From Ficedula albicollis (Eukaryota > Chordata > Aves > Passeriformes > Muscicapidae), in NCBI RefSeq assembly GCF_000247815.1, contig NC_021677.1:4818761-4882760 (forward strand): a stretch of DNA of 64,000 nucleotides, read 5' to 3'. This document shows, in pieces, positions 14,718-28,962 of this stretch. The notes under the pieces were generated by a model. The model searched no databases. It was not told where the DNA came from and was given only the letters and a program-made list of their open reading frames with translations. Each line of letters opens with the position of its first letter. The stretch's first letter is position 1. The position numbers were made by a program, and so were the translations under genes.

Positions 14718-17700
14718 GTGAGTGACTTTCTGTGTTTGTGCCAAGCATCCACCAGCTTGCTCAGACAATCCCTGTTTTTATCTTCAACACTAACACAGAG
14801 TATGTGGGGGGGAATTCATCAAACTGCATGGAATTAGGTAGATCATTTTCCTTCAGTGGCTTTGCTAATTAATTTGAAAAAGCCTTGTCTTATCGTAGAA
14901 GAATATTGGATGTTGTTGATAACATCTCCTGACACAGCAGTATTACTCCACATGGCTGAATGTTTAAAAAAACCTCATGAGATATTTTCTTCTGCTTAGG
15001 ATCCTGTTAGCCCTCACTATTTCTAATACCTCATGGGTACTTTTCTGAATATAATTAACAGTGATATTGTCTCCTCTGTTGAACCTTCTGCCTCCAGTTG
15101 GATTTGGGAGATCCATATATACAGCTGGGAAAGGAGAAGTGGTATAATTTTTGTGTGGCAGGAAAAGAAATCTTTCATAATGAGTTTTCAGATGAGGAAA
15201 ATCACTTACCATTAGGACAAATCTCAAGTGCAGGCTCAGTTATTTTATCCAAAGCCCTTAGTTCTCTTAAATTAGTCCATTAATGCTTGCAGATAATGAA
15301 AGTTTTGAACAATTTTCCCCGTGTAGAGCTACATATTGTCTCTCTTCCCTTGGGCCTGGATCCTTCATTAGTTCCTTCAGAGGCTCATCCATCTGGTGCT
15401 GAGGATGCCACAAAACACATACATGGGCCAATGGAGATGTATGGAATGGGAAAGCCTGCTAATAGGAATTAGGACAACCATTGTTAGAAGCAAACTGGCA
15501 GATTTGAGATGCAAATTAAGAAGCCAGCAATGCAGGAACAGGACATCAGTGCATGCATATTTATTGTGTGTGTGTGCTGTGAGGGAGCTACTTCTGGGTT
15601 TAAAGTAGGGATCTACAAGCCCTGTTCTGGGATGACACTGTGAAGCATCTTTCAGTGATTCTACTGGAATATGTTAAAAAACATTTTGCCTCTCTGCTAT
15701 AGAGCAACATTATATCTCAGTAGCATTGTAGATCTGCCCTGCAGGTGAAAAAACAGGTCATGAATTAATTGATGATTGTGTGTTGACAGGTATTCACTAT
15801 GAACAATGCTCCTTCCTATATCCCTTTCCTTTAACAGGAAAGGTTTTTGGAAACCCAGGAGCAGGTCGGTGTTGATTCTTTTCATGCCTATCTAGCTACC
15901 CGGTCTTAGCACAGTTGTAGGCAATTTCTACATGAGAACTCGTGTACAAGAATGTCACCATCAAAATGTGGACTTGGTTCCTTCTACCAAATAATTAAAT
16001 GTACCTCTTTGAGTGTTGACTTGTGAAAACCTGTATGAAATTGAAATTATTCCTTCTAAAATACATACCCAATTATTGCTTTGATCACCTTTGCAGGTTT
16101 GTTGGTCGTTTTTATAGCTGCCTTTTGGCTAGTATTTAAGAGAAGGTCTGCAAGGTTTCAAAAGCTGAAGTTTGAGGAGAAGGTTTTCTTTTTCAAAGAA
16201 CCTTTTTCATGTGAAAGAAAGGTCATATTTAATCATTCTGGGGTTGTTCATTCAAATTAATAGTGAAGAAAAGTTATTTGTATCTGCTGTGTATTGCTCT
16301 AGGCAGCTGCATCTCATTGTCACAAAGATGAGGAGAGCTTTTTGCCCCTAGAAGCAGCTTTATCTGTAACCTGCAAAATCCAAGCTTTTTCCCTAATTAC
16401 ATAGTAAGAAAGCTTTGATGTGCAGTGCAGGAGAGAGGGGTTTTTTTAAATGTTATGGTGTGCTGTGTATAAAAGCAACTATTTGCAAGTTAATTAAAAT
16501 GTATTCACATCATTCTTGTTAATTTCATTTCAAAATTTATAAGCCTGTAAAAGAATGTGTAAGTACTATATGCCTTAGTAATGCCATATAAACATAGTAG
16601 CTGTGTTTAAATCCATGAATGCGTGTGTGACCTGGGTTCTTGGAGGTCTCTCTGTACATGTGTCCCAAACAAGAGACAGCTTGTTCCCAAGCCTGTTAGT
16701 CTCCTTGTGAGTAATTGTGAATGGTGCCAATTTATAGGAATACAGCTATCTATTTTTAAGAGTTATAAATTTAGTTGATGGAGATATTGCATGGTACTAA
16801 AGTGAGAGATGGTAAATATTACGAGATGGGTGCACAGGACTTGGAAAATGGGATTTAATGAATTCGTCTTTGTTTCTGTATGACCAAAGCTGAGATGGCA
16901 TTCCTGGAAGCAATGTGTGCTCCTTGTGTGTAGGAGCTGATGGACCACTCTGGGAAACACACTGTGGATTTAGCTGCAGTCTCTTTCAGATTAGCATCAA
17001 TTTTTCTTTGCATTGCCATGGGATAAAGGGGTGCTGTAACACGGATATGTAAAATGGGACCTATCCGACAAGAGTGAAGTTGTGTCACTGCTTTGTTTCT
17101 CATGGCTATGACTGCTACTGGGATATTGTGCCAAACATGATCCTCCTAACTGAGGGAAACCAGGAAGTGGGATGGAGTTCTGACTGATATTCTGAGAATA
17201 CGTGGGACTGCTAGAAAATACAGCTTTTAATGCGTGAATCAAATGGGATGTGATTGCCTGCCTTTATTACAGTGAAAAAACTGTGGGAAACTGAACTTTG
17301 GTTGTAGCTGGTTCTTCAGACTCAAAGTCATTTCATCATCCAAGGCTGAAAGGTGAAACTGGGAAAACTCAGACTCTGAGGCAAACATTATCCACCCCAG
17401 GGATTTTGTTGATTCACATCTGACCTTAAAGGTGGAAACTGCCCTTCTGCAGGTTGGGTTAGCATGTAAGCCATGGTCAAGAATCTTGGAAAGTTGTTTC
17501 ATTATTTGTGCTTTAAAAAATAAAAAAATTAAATTAATTATAAATTTCCCATTTGGATTTAAATCCTGTATTCACCCTCCAAGCACACCCACTGCCATGC
17601 TAATATCCCTATATGTGTAGTGCTCACTTTTCCACTCAGCAGTGATTCAGCTTCCAGAGGTCACATCTTTCTTGCAGTTTAAAGAAATTCCCCATTACTG

Positions 17701-17969
17701 TACAAGAGGTTGTCAGAGCAGTTGGCTTCGGCCCCAGCTGTCTCTGGAGGCATGACCCAGTAGAGAACTCCAGCTGCTTTTTTTCTTTTTGTGGCTCTCA
17801 GTGTTTCACACATTCACTTGGACTGGACAGTTACAATCCAAAACCCCTTTACTTGACCTGGTAGCAAATGCTCAGGAAATCATTGGAATAAATGCCCTTG
17901 CTTTAGTTTTCTTGCCTTATTACCAATTTTTTTTTTTGGTTTTTTTTTTTTTTTTTTTTTTCTTTTCAG
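14718..17969 (+). other. NAV2: NAV2 intron between CH exons 1 and 2
   Basis: The intron is 3,252 bp, with donor gtgagt and acceptor ttttcag. It has no recognisable exon or repeat of note. Its last 43 bp are nearly pure T (from about 17927), an extreme polypyrimidine tract directly in front of the next acceptor. The rest is unremarkable AT-rich unique sequence. Confidence 0.9.
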
Positions 17970-18022
17970 CAAATGAAAAGATTGAAGACATCAATGGCTG
18001 CCCAAAAAATAGGTCCCAAATG
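17970..18022 (+). CDS. NAV2: NAV2 exon: middle of the CH domain
   Basis: This short 53-nt exon enters in phase 1 and leaves in phase 0, with acceptor cttttcag and donor gtaagt. With the G from the previous exon it reads ANEKIEDINGCPKNRSQM. This is the loop and following turn of the CH domain, in which navigators share the I-DING-P-----M pattern. The acceptor is preceded by an almost pure T tract, which should make it strong but also polymorphic. Skipping this exon would break the frame (53 is not a multiple of 3) and destroy the CH fold. Confidence 0.95.
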
Positions 18023-19586
18023 GTAAGTAGTAAAGTGGTGTGTTGTTTGTGTGTGCATGGCTGAGTGATAGGGTGGGATTTCAAAGTCTGAGACTTTTAA
18101 TAACCATTTAAAATCAATTTTTCACAGTAGTGAACTAAAAGCATAACCTTCAGAACATTAACATTGCAGTTCTTGCCCCATTGTACTCCACAGTAGTTGA
18201 ATTAGGCCATATAATTTATCACATATTTACAATTGAGATTATTCTTACATTGCTACTTCATATTTCTGAAATATCATATAATTAAGCAGAAATATATAGA
18301 AATAAAGAATAAGATATTTGAAAGCATGATTAAGAGTTCCTGTATCTTTTGAAATGAAATAAAGTAAATTAACAATATGAATAAAATGAAAAAAAATCAT
18401 AAAATTCAAGATGCAATTTGTTGACAGATAAGAAGTTGGTTTATATCTTGCTTGTATTTAATATTCAAACCTGGAGAACCAAAAATCAGTCTAGGAAAAT
18501 TAAAAGCATGTAATACCTCAGGAGTATATTTGCTGTGAGTATTGCTGAATCTAAAGGTGTAACAGAATTTTATTAAGAACACAAATAATTAAAAAATGGT
18601 TTTTGAAATGCATTTAAAAGAAGAGCATTTAAAATTTATGATGCTCCAAACAAGGTTACTTCCTTCTGTATCTTGAGAAAAAGTCATTTTACAACATAAA
18701 TTCCAATATCTTCCTTTGGTATTGTAAATGCTTGCTTTGGGACACTCGGATATCCGTTCTCTGTGTGAAGCTATTTTAATGTTTTTTATTTTTATGATTG
18801 TTTCTGACTGCCCCTGCCTTCATGACTTCAACATGAGCACAGCTACTCATGTAGTAAAATGAAATAAAGATTTAAGGAGAGCTTGACATCTTAAGTCAAA
18901 ACCCACACTCTGTTCTGCTCTTCTCCTTTCATTTTTTGTTGTTTCTTGGAAGTTATCAATCTTGTTGAAACCATGAAGCAAGTGCTCTGTAAAAAGCAAG
19001 CCATCGGAAACATTTATAATTTTTCCTTGCTGCTTTGAAGAGGGTGGTTGCTGTTCTTGCTGTAGCCACAGCAGCTGTCTGGAGTATAAATAATGAGGAA
19101 ATTTTGACAATTGCTGTAATTTAATGTTCCATGAGTGTGTCGTAAGAACTGAATTTCGTTCAGGACTGGAGTCTGTAACCAGTTCCAGGATGTTGCAGCT
19201 AAAAAAGTCACTTTAAGACATTATTCTCAATGAAGAGAAAGTGTTGCTCTGTTGGATAGTGGGATGCGTGTAGTAGGTTTCTTATGGAAGACAGATCAGA
19301 TTATAACCAGAGGCATGCAGAGGGCATGTACTGGGTCAGGAATGCTGGACAGGGCTGGAAGGACTCATTTGGTCTGTGTTGCCTTCTCTGATGTTACTCC
19401 ACTTGCTCATTCAGGAGGGTGCAGTGGGTGGGACTGTCCCCCCTACTCATAAGACCTGCAGTCAGCTGGGCATCCCCAGCAGTTTTCCTCATGTGAAAAA
19501 AACGAGAATTATGCTTATGGCTTGCTTTTATCAGGTGCATATGCTTACAGAGCTCTTTGTTGTCTGACTATAAAAATACTTGTTTC

Positions 19587-19723
19587 CCAGAGAATGTATG
19601 GCTGCCCCATCCCTGGAAGTGTTTAAGGCTGGGTTGTAGGGGCTTGAAGCAGTCTGGGATAGTGAAAGGTGAAACTAGGTGATCTTTAAGGATCCTTCCA
19701 ACCCAAACCATTTCATGATTCTT
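19587..19723 (+). mobile_element. CR1 LINE 3'-end fragment
   Basis: The segment reads atggctgccccatccctgga, aagtgtttaaggctgggttg, then aggtgatctttaaggatcc and ttccaacccaaaccatttca, ending tgattct. This is the plus-sense CR1 3' terminus. It lacks the upstream reverse transcriptase part. Confidence 0.85.
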
Positions 19724-22700
19724 CTAAGGCAGAACATAGGAATCTTCATAGGGGTGGTGTTCGTGTAGTTACTTGCAGTGTTTAGGGAGACAACCCTTTG
19801 GCAGGTCCAGGATAAATATGCTACAGTGCCTGTTATAGGTACAGCAGTCTTCATCCTTTGCATTTCAGTGCACTCTATTAACACAGGGTCCTGCAGGCTG
19901 TGGGAACTGGTGTCTGGTAACTCTGACTCAGAGAGGTGGCAGAGGCAAGGCCCTCCAGATACTTAGATGATGTCCAGATGTCCAGTCTTTTTCCAAATTA
20001 ATATTTCAGTTACAAGTATCCATATCCATATTAGAGTGCTTGAAAGGTGAGCAGCACAGATGAGGAGATCAGGAGGGATTAAAAAAAAGGCACCAATAAA
20101 TGGAGATTTAACTTTACTCATTGTATAGAAATACAACAGATCTCAGAGGGAAGAAGCCTTCTACTATCCTCTTTTCCCTTTGTAGAGTCCCAATGCCTTG
20201 AGCAGACACATGTGAGCTGAGCTGTGAAGAATCTGCTCACTCCTAGCCAGGTGTATCACCTTAGAAAGCTGGACCAAATCTGTGTCTTCCCAAATCCATT
20301 GAAGGACATGAGGAAAAGAAATGTCTTCACTTCCACGTGGCACAGTCCCAAGCCAGTGATGCCAAACCTGAGGGAGCTCTGCAGAGACAGATCCGGCCTC
20401 TCTGCTTTTTTCCCAGTGTTGGAGAGCATCAGGCAAATTGGCTCAAACTGAGTGTTAGAGACAGCTTGGGTCTGTCAGGCTCCAAGCCAGTGCTAATAAG
20501 CCTTGTCAAGTGAAGTTTAGTACTGCAGAACTGTGTGGGACCATCAGTGCTTATCAACCTTGTCCCAGTGCCAAAAATGACATGACAAGGACCCCACTGG
20601 CTCTGTGAAAAATCGCTTAGGTGAGAACCTGTCCTCCCATCATCATCCTGTCTGAGTTGTTCTGCTGAGGGGAGCATTCCTGTCTTCCTTTGCTCCAGAT
20701 AAGAGTTGGCTGGCTTTTATATAATCTATTATAGACTATTATATTCCTTGTCCTCTGCATAAAATCTGTTTCAGGGTTTTTTCCCCCAAAACCTCTATAT
20801 TTTCATACTGTAGATATTTGTCTAAACAAAAGCCTGTAATTCTGATTATTAGTTCCAGCTGGATGCAGAAAATACTGTGGGTAAGAAAGGATGTACTTGT
20901 ATGAAGCACAAGCTCTGGGACCAAGAACATTTGGAAAGCATCACAGCACTTGGGTTTTAATAAAAAAACCCAGAAAATGTTGGCATAGTTCTTGATAACT
21001 GGGTGAAGGACAATTAATCAAGGCCTCTTTCCTCTTTCACTTCTGAAAAGAAGACTTAGGTGAATAAATCTGAGTAGGGCTATCTCTGCTAATATTGTTT
21101 GTTTATAGAAAAACAGATATTTTTCCTTTTTTTCTTACTTGCTTCTTGTTTGGGGCATGATTTTAGTTTTATGTGTGGCGTCTTGCAGATTATGGGAGGG
21201 GTCAGTACCTTTCAATTCTAGGTACTATAGATTATTCTTATTGATATGAGTGCCTTTGCAAGTGCTGAATGTTACCTCTTGTAAAAGGGTTCATTCCATT
21301 TACATTATCATTTGTAAAATGATAAACAGAACCCAAAGTGTATGAGTTGTCTATGCTACATGATATATGTATGAAAATAGCAAAGCTAGAACACGCTGAA
21401 AGGAAGAGAACTGGGGAACCTGTGGGTGGATACTCCAGACTTTCATCTTCCCATGTCTGGGGAAGTTGTGGGATAAGGACAGGACAAGAATTTGGAGCAA
21501 CAGAAAGGCACGTAGACTTGACAAACACCACAGCACCTCCAATAAATTGACAAGGAAATTACTGTGGTTCACCTGTGGGTTGGTGCCCGGACTTTAGTAT
21601 TTTTCAGAATCACTTTGTGTCTCTAATTATCTGTTCTCAGATAGCAAAAGGGAGGTATTTATTTTTTTTCATGTATTGACAGGAAGTTTTTAAGAATCAT
21701 CTCTTTCTAATACCAAGCTGTAGTGGTAAACTAATACCACTCAGTCTTCCTACTGCTGTTTGTCTTGCAAACAAAGGATCTTGTACTGACTGCAGTGTGG
21801 GTCAGAGCCAGCATTTCTTCCAAAGAACTGTATAGAAGTTGGGATGAAGGCTATGTTTTCAATACAATAATTTTCAAGGAAACCTTACTTCCAGTGATGG
21901 GAATTTGACTATTTCAATATTTGACTGATTTCTTGTGTTCAGATAATGAGCTATTTTTTAATGTGTGTAAAGGAACAGTTTGTATGGAAATTTTCCATTA
22001 TGGTGGGGACCTTGGTTTTGACTTGAACAGTACTGAGAATATTAATTCAGCTGTTGGAGAAAGGTACCCACTCACCTCCTCGGTGTGATCTTTGCCAGCT
22101 CCATGAATTATTTTTTTTATTGTTGAAAGAGCACAGATGTTGAAATCTCCATTACTAATTTGTGCGTATGGCATGTGTTATCCATATTTCTGTGTTCTTT
22201 TTCTCAAGAGCACTTTAATGAAGTGATGTAATGGATGCGAGTGCTGTCATGATGTGACCCATACTTACAGGAGATAGCTGGTCTCACACATTTGTGGCTT
22301 GATTGGAAGGAATAATATGAGCTGACCCAAGGAGCTCTCTATGTGTGTGAGGAAAGGAGCTGCTGTGTTATGTACAAATAATTAAAAATAGCTGCTGTAT
22401 TTAAAAAAAAAAAACATTAGTTGCTTGTTTTCTCACGGAAAATAAGTGTCTCTGCTCCTCTAAACATTTTGAGCAGTTTTATATGGCCAGTGTTGTCCAA
22501 ACGTTGCCATAGGAAGGTGCAATGCATCTGCCAGGCTGTTGCACCAGCCCCCGAGTCCCAAAGCCAAGGAGGGCTCTGCTGCTGGGGCATGTGCTGCTAA
22601 TTCAGGGGAGCAGCCCTGCTGGAAGATCAAAAGCATCACAATCACATTTTTTCTCTATAAATTTCTAGCGTAGGATTTTTGGAAATGCATCCCAGGGGTT

Positions 22701-25041
22701 AAATATAGCCATGTCTTTTCAGGTAATCCAGCTCCAAGGCTGTGCAAATGCAGTAAAGGGAACTTTCCCATCATCTAAGCCTTCCCCTACTTTGCCTGGG
22801 GAGCTTGTCACTTACCAGGAGCATATGTTTGGAAATTTCATCTGGTTTGATGTTACCGTGGTAACAGATGGCTATCTTCTGGCCCTAACCTGTGGTGCAG
22901 TTCCTCACAGCTGAAGGTCAGCTGAGGGGGAAGACATCCCCCAGTGCCTGGCCAGTGACAGATACCAGCTTAGCTTCTGTGACTGCCTGTGCAGGGACAC
23001 TGCCAAATAGCGAGTTCTGGAATGTTAAAAGAATTTTGTTTAAGCTCTCAGGGTTTGGTCATGTATGTGACCATGTTGTGATGTAGACAAGAATGATTTA
23101 CTACAGAGATGATCTGCCAGGTTGCTTGAACTTATCTGTCCTTCAGCCTCAGTTTATATGACTCTTGCTCCAAGATAAGATTGATTTTACTGTCTGTTTT
23201 TTTCCAGATACCCAGGCTGTTGTTATGCTGCCATGCTTACCATTTGTGCATGGTAATCAGTGAGACAGGTGTGATTGGATCAGAGGTTTCTGTGCTGCAG
23301 AGCTTGCAGTCTAAATAAAACCACAAGCCACCCACTGTGGCCCTCTCCACCCCACCCCCCCCCTGCCCCCCAATCATCCTACATAGAAAATAACAGGATA
23401 AATAGAGTTGGGCCAGATCAGGAAAGACCAATATGTACATCTCCCTGCCATGAGGCATGGTAGTGTCATAAAACAGATTTGTTTCATTTCTGGAGGGGAT
23501 GGTTTCCAGAACTCCTTCTGCATGTGGAATGGGTGATAAGGCAGCATGTGCCTTTTGCATTGGATGGGTGCGTAGGGTGCCTTTGGAGACATTGCTGCTA
23601 ACATTCTTATTTCAGTCCCATAATGGATCACCTTCATGGTCCCCAGTGGGCTGCTCTCAATTCTTCACCCTTTAGTGATGCAAGAATTTGTACATCATCT
23701 GTCTCTGAAACAGTGTGAGGTTCAATAAAGAGCAAAAAAGGAATTTTTGTGGAAAAAAATGAAATATATAAGCTGCACTATCAAGACAGAATTAGATTCT
23801 ATTTGATAATTTATTTCACAGTTAAATGGAATTAGTGCATTTTGAATACCTATGGTTCTGCCCACCCTGTAAGGGCTAAATGCATTAAACAGCAAATGGA
23901 TTTAGGGTCCTGGGTCATTCCATATCTGTATATGGAGGTGTCTTTAGCTTCTACTTGTATATTTACACACACACCAGTCTAGAAGCACCATTAACATAAT
24001 TTTCTGCCATGACCATTACTGATGTAAAATTATTACATAAATATACTTTTTATGCAGTACTTTGCAAACACACAGCTTCTTATTATGCTTGGCATAAATA
24101 GGGAAAACTGAGAAATCATGGATGAGAACCTTTTCCAACTAAGGAGAAAAAGGTTGATTTGAGGACAGATGGAAGTAAAAGTTAATTTATTATTCTCCTT
24201 CAGCTTGGTGCTATAAGAATTAAGGCTGTTTGTATGGAATTACTTCTCATGCCTGGATGTTTCTTCTTACAGGAGATGCAGTGATAAGTTCTTTGCTGTG
24301 GAATACCTGTGTAAACAGATTGTGGCTGTTACAAGGAATTAAACAGTCCAGAGAAATAAACTTTTTGTCTCTGTCTTGTCACAGACCTTTCCTTTTCAGC
24401 CATTGCTTATACACCGCAACTGTGTGATAATGGTTATTTTAATTAGCTATTCTTTGAAGGTAGTGCATATCTATAGTATTTTATTCTTCTGGTTTTTCTG
24501 CAGAGCTATTTTTACACATACAAGCAGTATTATTGCACTTGTTCTGAGCACTTATGCAGGGGAATTTCAGTAGGAGTTGTCATCCAGGATCCAGGTGCAA
24601 GGAAGGAGGTGGCACATGTATGTTGGTGCCACTGGAACAAATCCCTTGGGAACAGGTGAAACTCAGAGCGCCAGGCCTGCAGACACAAGAATGCCTGTGA
24701 GCCCTGCGGGGAGGGAGCTGGGAATGGGCTGTGACCACAGCTCCCTTCCCAGCGACCTTTTTTAGAAATGGACAACTGTCAGCAACTGCATTGCAGGATG
24801 TTCTTTCTGAACAAGCTTCATTAAGTTCTGGATTCTCGCTGCAAATTCAAGTTAATGATACTCAGAGCCTTCAACATCTGAGCTGGTGTTTGAGGACAGA
24901 GCAGCCAGCACTTGGTGCACTGAGTGGTGTTGGTCCTTCCTTTTAAGCATTTGTGCACTCTGATAAAGATTGGTTTATTTAAATTTCAAGGATGTTTTAG
25001 GAAGAAGTCCACCTTTGCTAGATATTGGTGTTATTTTAGAT

Positions 25042-25380
25042 TGAATCATAGAATGATGAAATTATTTGGGTTGGAAGGGATCATAAAGACCGTCTAGTTC
25101 TAAACCTCCTGCCATGGACAGGGACACCTTCCACTATCCCAGATGGCTTCAAGCCCCATCCAACCTGGCCTTGGACACTACCAGGGATGGGGCAGCCACA
25201 GCTTCTCTGGGCAACCTGTACCAGAACCTCACCACCCTCACATGGAAGAATTTCTTCCTAATGTCTAATTAAACTTGTTCTCCTTCAGTTTAAAGCCATT
25301 CCCCCTTTTCCAATTGCACAGTACGTAACCTGAAGCCTAGGACCCCAAGTTAGAAAAGGGTCTTCCATGACCATCCAGGG
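25042..25380 (-). mobile_element. CR1 LINE 3'-end fragment, about 340 bp
   Basis: It starts with ttgaatcatagaatgatgaa and continues through gggttggaagggatcataa, ctgccatggacagggacacc, ggcttcaagccccatccaac, gcttctctgggcaacctgta and aagaatttcttcctaatgtc. This is the longest well-preserved CR1 3' end in the window, read on the minus strand. Confidence 0.9.
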
Positions 25381-28165
25381 AAGGTGGAAATAATACATCC
25401 ATGAGAGTCACTACTGTCCTTGTTATGAGTTTATTGAGCACAGCCATGGTTTTTCCCCACCTTTTCCTCTTCTCAGTTACACATGAGCAGAGATTCAGTG
25501 CCAAGAAACACAGTTACTGTGGTGTGTGCTAAAATATTGTCAAGAGAGTTTCATCTATATCCTAAATTAATGATTCTCCAGAGGCAGGATTCTTGTTGAT
25601 ACTTGTTTTGCAAAGTTGAACTTGTTGTTGCTTAATCGTAATTTAGAACATCTCAAGATTTCAAATTATTCACAAATTATCCACTTTAACTTTTCAAAGA
25701 TTAAAGAGCTAATAAAAAAATATTATATCCAGGAATATTTTTCAAAGAAATTGCTCTTTGCTTTTGTTTTTCCCCATGGGAAAGTTTCCATTTTAAATAA
25801 AAAAACCTGAAAAAAACCCCAAACCTGAAAGGAACCTGAAGAGCTGAATAAAGCAGGAGCATTTCTACAACCCTCCATGTGTCTCTCCCTGAGCAGATCA
25901 GCTTTGGCAAACCTTGGGAGTTGCTCTGGATGGCCTGAATCCATTCACAGTACAAGCTTGCTCCTTGGATGCTCTTTATTATCCTTAGGAATTTTGGCCA
26001 GTGTGATGCACAGTTTTCTATTGCGGGGTTTACTGCCCTCATTTCTATTCACACTGGACATGTTGTGAGTGAATGTTGAATATTTGTCCCATTATTTCTT
26101 CAGAAAGAGCTGGAAACACAGGATAGCAAAGGTTTTACCAGGGTCAAAGAGAAGAGGATGCATGAGATAAGACTTAGGCTGGTTCTCCAGCCTTAGAATA
26201 GTGCCTAAACTCTCCTGATCTTTAAAAACCCAAAATAAAGCAATTTTAAGAGAAGAGTCAATTCTTATGTATATTTGAGCAGATTTTTGTTTCTGGGGGT
26301 ATATCTGCCACAACCTGGCTTCAGCATATGTGTTAGCTTAATTTGCCCTTCCATTTCATCTTTTATTTTGTATCTAAGGCACCCACAAAGTTCTATCAAA
26401 ATCCTGAAACCTTAAGTTTGGGAGACATTTTTATCCAAGTAGTCAGGAGCAGCAAATGAACAGTGGGAGGAACATACTATTTTCTTTTTTAAAATATACA
26501 TTTTGAATAGTGAAACTTCTAATGAAGATTTATTTTAAACAGAGCAATAAGAGTTAGTATTTATATCCTTCTGGGACAAATGGAATTTGCAGTTCTGCTT
26601 TGGTAATTTTTATTTATAATTATGTTTAGGAAATAGCAAATGAGATATTACTGGAATGGAGAGCCCTTCCTCCCTCAAAACTCTAGGGTTCTAAAGATTG
26701 TAAATGTAATGACTTAAGATTTTAAGGCTCTTTCTAAACTTTAGGATATAAAAATATGAGGGTAAAAGCCTTATTCAAAAATACAGACAAGGAATAGATT
26801 TTGTCCTAAGAAACAGCTTGTATTAGGCTATTTCCTTGTTTCTGCGCTGTATGTGAAGTCCGCTGGAATACTGCATAAAGGTTTGTGAGGCCTTAAAAAC
26901 ATTCATGTGCATTCAATCTTTTTTCTTTTGAAAATTAATGTAGTACACATAACCTTGAGCCACAAATTATATGGAAAGCACTGATTTCAATATAAGAAGT
27001 GGGTTTTCTGGGTAAGCTCATCAAAACTCCCGATTTATCACTGTAAAAGTTGGGAGCAGAGGTCTTGCATCACAATGTGAGAAACTTTCCCTGGTTTGTA
27101 AGTGAAGAAACCTACAGCAAGTTTAATTCTGCCTTTTGTTTGAGAAAAACATCTGTGTCTGTGCCAAGGGCAGCACTGGTTATCCTTTACCTTGTGTATT
27201 TGACTTGGCAGAGTTGGACTGACAGCTTTTGCTGGAGACAGTGTCCATGCTGAGGTTTGTGTCAGATATAGTCAGTGTTCAACACGTCAGTGCCCACCTG
27301 TGTGTCTCTATTTACAGGCTACAGGATGGGGATATTTTGGGTTTGGATTTTTTTTTAAATTTGTTTCTGGCATATCCTGTTCTGCTCATACATGCATGCC
27401 AGGGCATGTTCTCTCTAGCACTGGCAAGAATAGAAGTTGAAATTGCTGCTATATGACAAGCACAAAGACTTGTGCGATGACCTGGTCTTGGACAGTTCTC
27501 TATGTACAACACAGCCACGACACCTTCTCCCAGCTTGTCAGTTTATTCATGTTAAGAAGGAGTTTTCAGGTAGCTTTTCCTTCTCTGAATATGAGAATGG
27601 GAGTGATGACACTTGATATGTTATGTCTGAGCAGAAATTTAATTTTACAGGGTTGTTGGGTTTTTTTTCTCATACTATCCTAATTAAAAGAAAGGAGGAG
27701 GAGGAACCCCAGAGGCTGGCAGCCCCTCTGGTGTGGGCTCAGCAGTCTTTGGTTGGCATTTAGGGACATTTCAGAATAAATACCTGACATAAAAGGATGT
27801 GGGACCGATAGCACATGATGACAGTTGATTACACTTGAATTAGTTTAAATGTGGTGATACCCCTGGTAATGATTCTGAGTGAGATAATCACTGTGGGTGG
27901 CTGTGCTTCGTTTTCCTTCTTTTGCACAGCCTTCCCTTGTTTTGGGTAGGCAGGGAATGACAGCATCCAGCTGCTATCTTTCCTGCTTTGCTTCTGCTGT
28001 GTTAAATGTTGCTGACAAAGCAAATGAGAAATCAGAATTGTCAGCCAAAAAACAATTGTAGCTCCTAGTGAGACAGAAAATATCCACTCCCCTTTGGCAA
28101 ATCCAGTCCTTTCACATCTGCTTAAAGGGTTTAAGCAATATGTAGACTTGGCAAAAAAAGGGCCC

Positions 28166-28594
28166 ATAGAGTCTGGGTGATGATTTGCTGCTGAATGCTG
28201 TAATTACAAGGAGGCAAATGTACTTTGTGTTGGAAGTCACCAGGATGCAGAATCATTGGGGTTTTGCTTAGAATTATATAATAGTTTGGATTGGAAGGGA
28301 CTTTAAAGACCATCTTGTTCCAATTCCCTGCCATGGGCAGGGACACTTTCCTCTATCCTGGGTTGCTCCAAACCCTGTCCAACCTGGCCTTGAACAATTC
28401 CAGGGATGGGACTGCCACAGCTCTGTGCCAGGGCCTCACCACCCTCACAGGGAAGAATTTTATCCTACCATCTAGCTGAGATCTGTCCAGAAACTTTACT
28501 TCTATCCTACACGCATCTAAATGGTCTAGCTACCATCTAGCTGAGATCTGTCCAGAAACTTCACTTCTATCCTACACACATCTAAATGGTCTAA
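28166..28594. repeat. Copy 1 of a 429-bp tandem duplication
   Basis: The block beginning atagagtctgggtgatgatt recurs at 28595 at a constant offset of 429 bp and matches closely up to about 28962. It contains a CR1 3' end plus flanking unique sequence, so it is a segmental tandem duplication and not two CR1 insertions. Its tail also carries a nested 64-bp tandem repeat that is single in the second copy. Confidence 0.9.
28270..28470 (-). mobile_element. CR1 LINE 3'-end fragment (duplicated downstream)
   Basis: The sequence tagtttggattggaagggac, ctgccatgggcagggacact, gggttgctccaaaccctgtc and caacctggccttgaacaatt is the minus-strand CR1 3' end. The same element recurs at 28699-28899 as part of the 429-bp duplication. 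Confidence 0.85.
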
Positions 28595-28595
28595 A
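28468..28595. repeat. Nested 64-bp tandem repeat, two units
   Basis: The unit starting accatctagctgagatctgt occurs at 28468-28531 and 28532-28595. The units differ at only a few positions (for example tttactt versus ttcactt and acgcat versus acacat). The downstream 429-bp copy holds just one unit. Confidence 0.85.
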
Positions 28596-28962
28596 TAGAG
28601 TCTGGGTGATGATTTGCTGCTGAATGCTGTAATTACAAGGAGGCAAATGTACTTTGTGTTGGAAGTCACCAGGATGCAGAATCATTGGGGTTTTGCTTAG
28701 AATTATATAATAGTTTGGATTGGAAGGGACTTTAAAGACCATCTTGTTCCAATTCCCTGCCATGGGCAGGGACACTTTCCTCTATCCTGGGTTGCTCCAA
28801 ACCCTGTCCAACCTGGCCTTGAACAATTCCAGGGATGGGACTGCCACAGCTCTGTGCCAGGGCCTCACCACCCTCACAGGGAAGAATTTTATCCTACCAT
28901 CTAGCTGAGATCTGTCCAGAAACTTTACTTCTATCCTACACGCATCTAAATGGTCTAGCTAT
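28595..28962. repeat. Copy 2 of the 429-bp duplication (ends early)
   Basis: Matches 28166-28533 at offset 429, then diverges after ctagct into unique sequence. It lacks the second 64-bp unit present in copy 1. Confidence 0.88.
28699..28899 (-). mobile_element. CR1 LINE 3'-end fragment (copy of 28270-28470)
   Basis: Same bases as the CR1 end at 28270-28470, arising by tandem duplication rather than retrotransposition. Confidence 0.85.
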
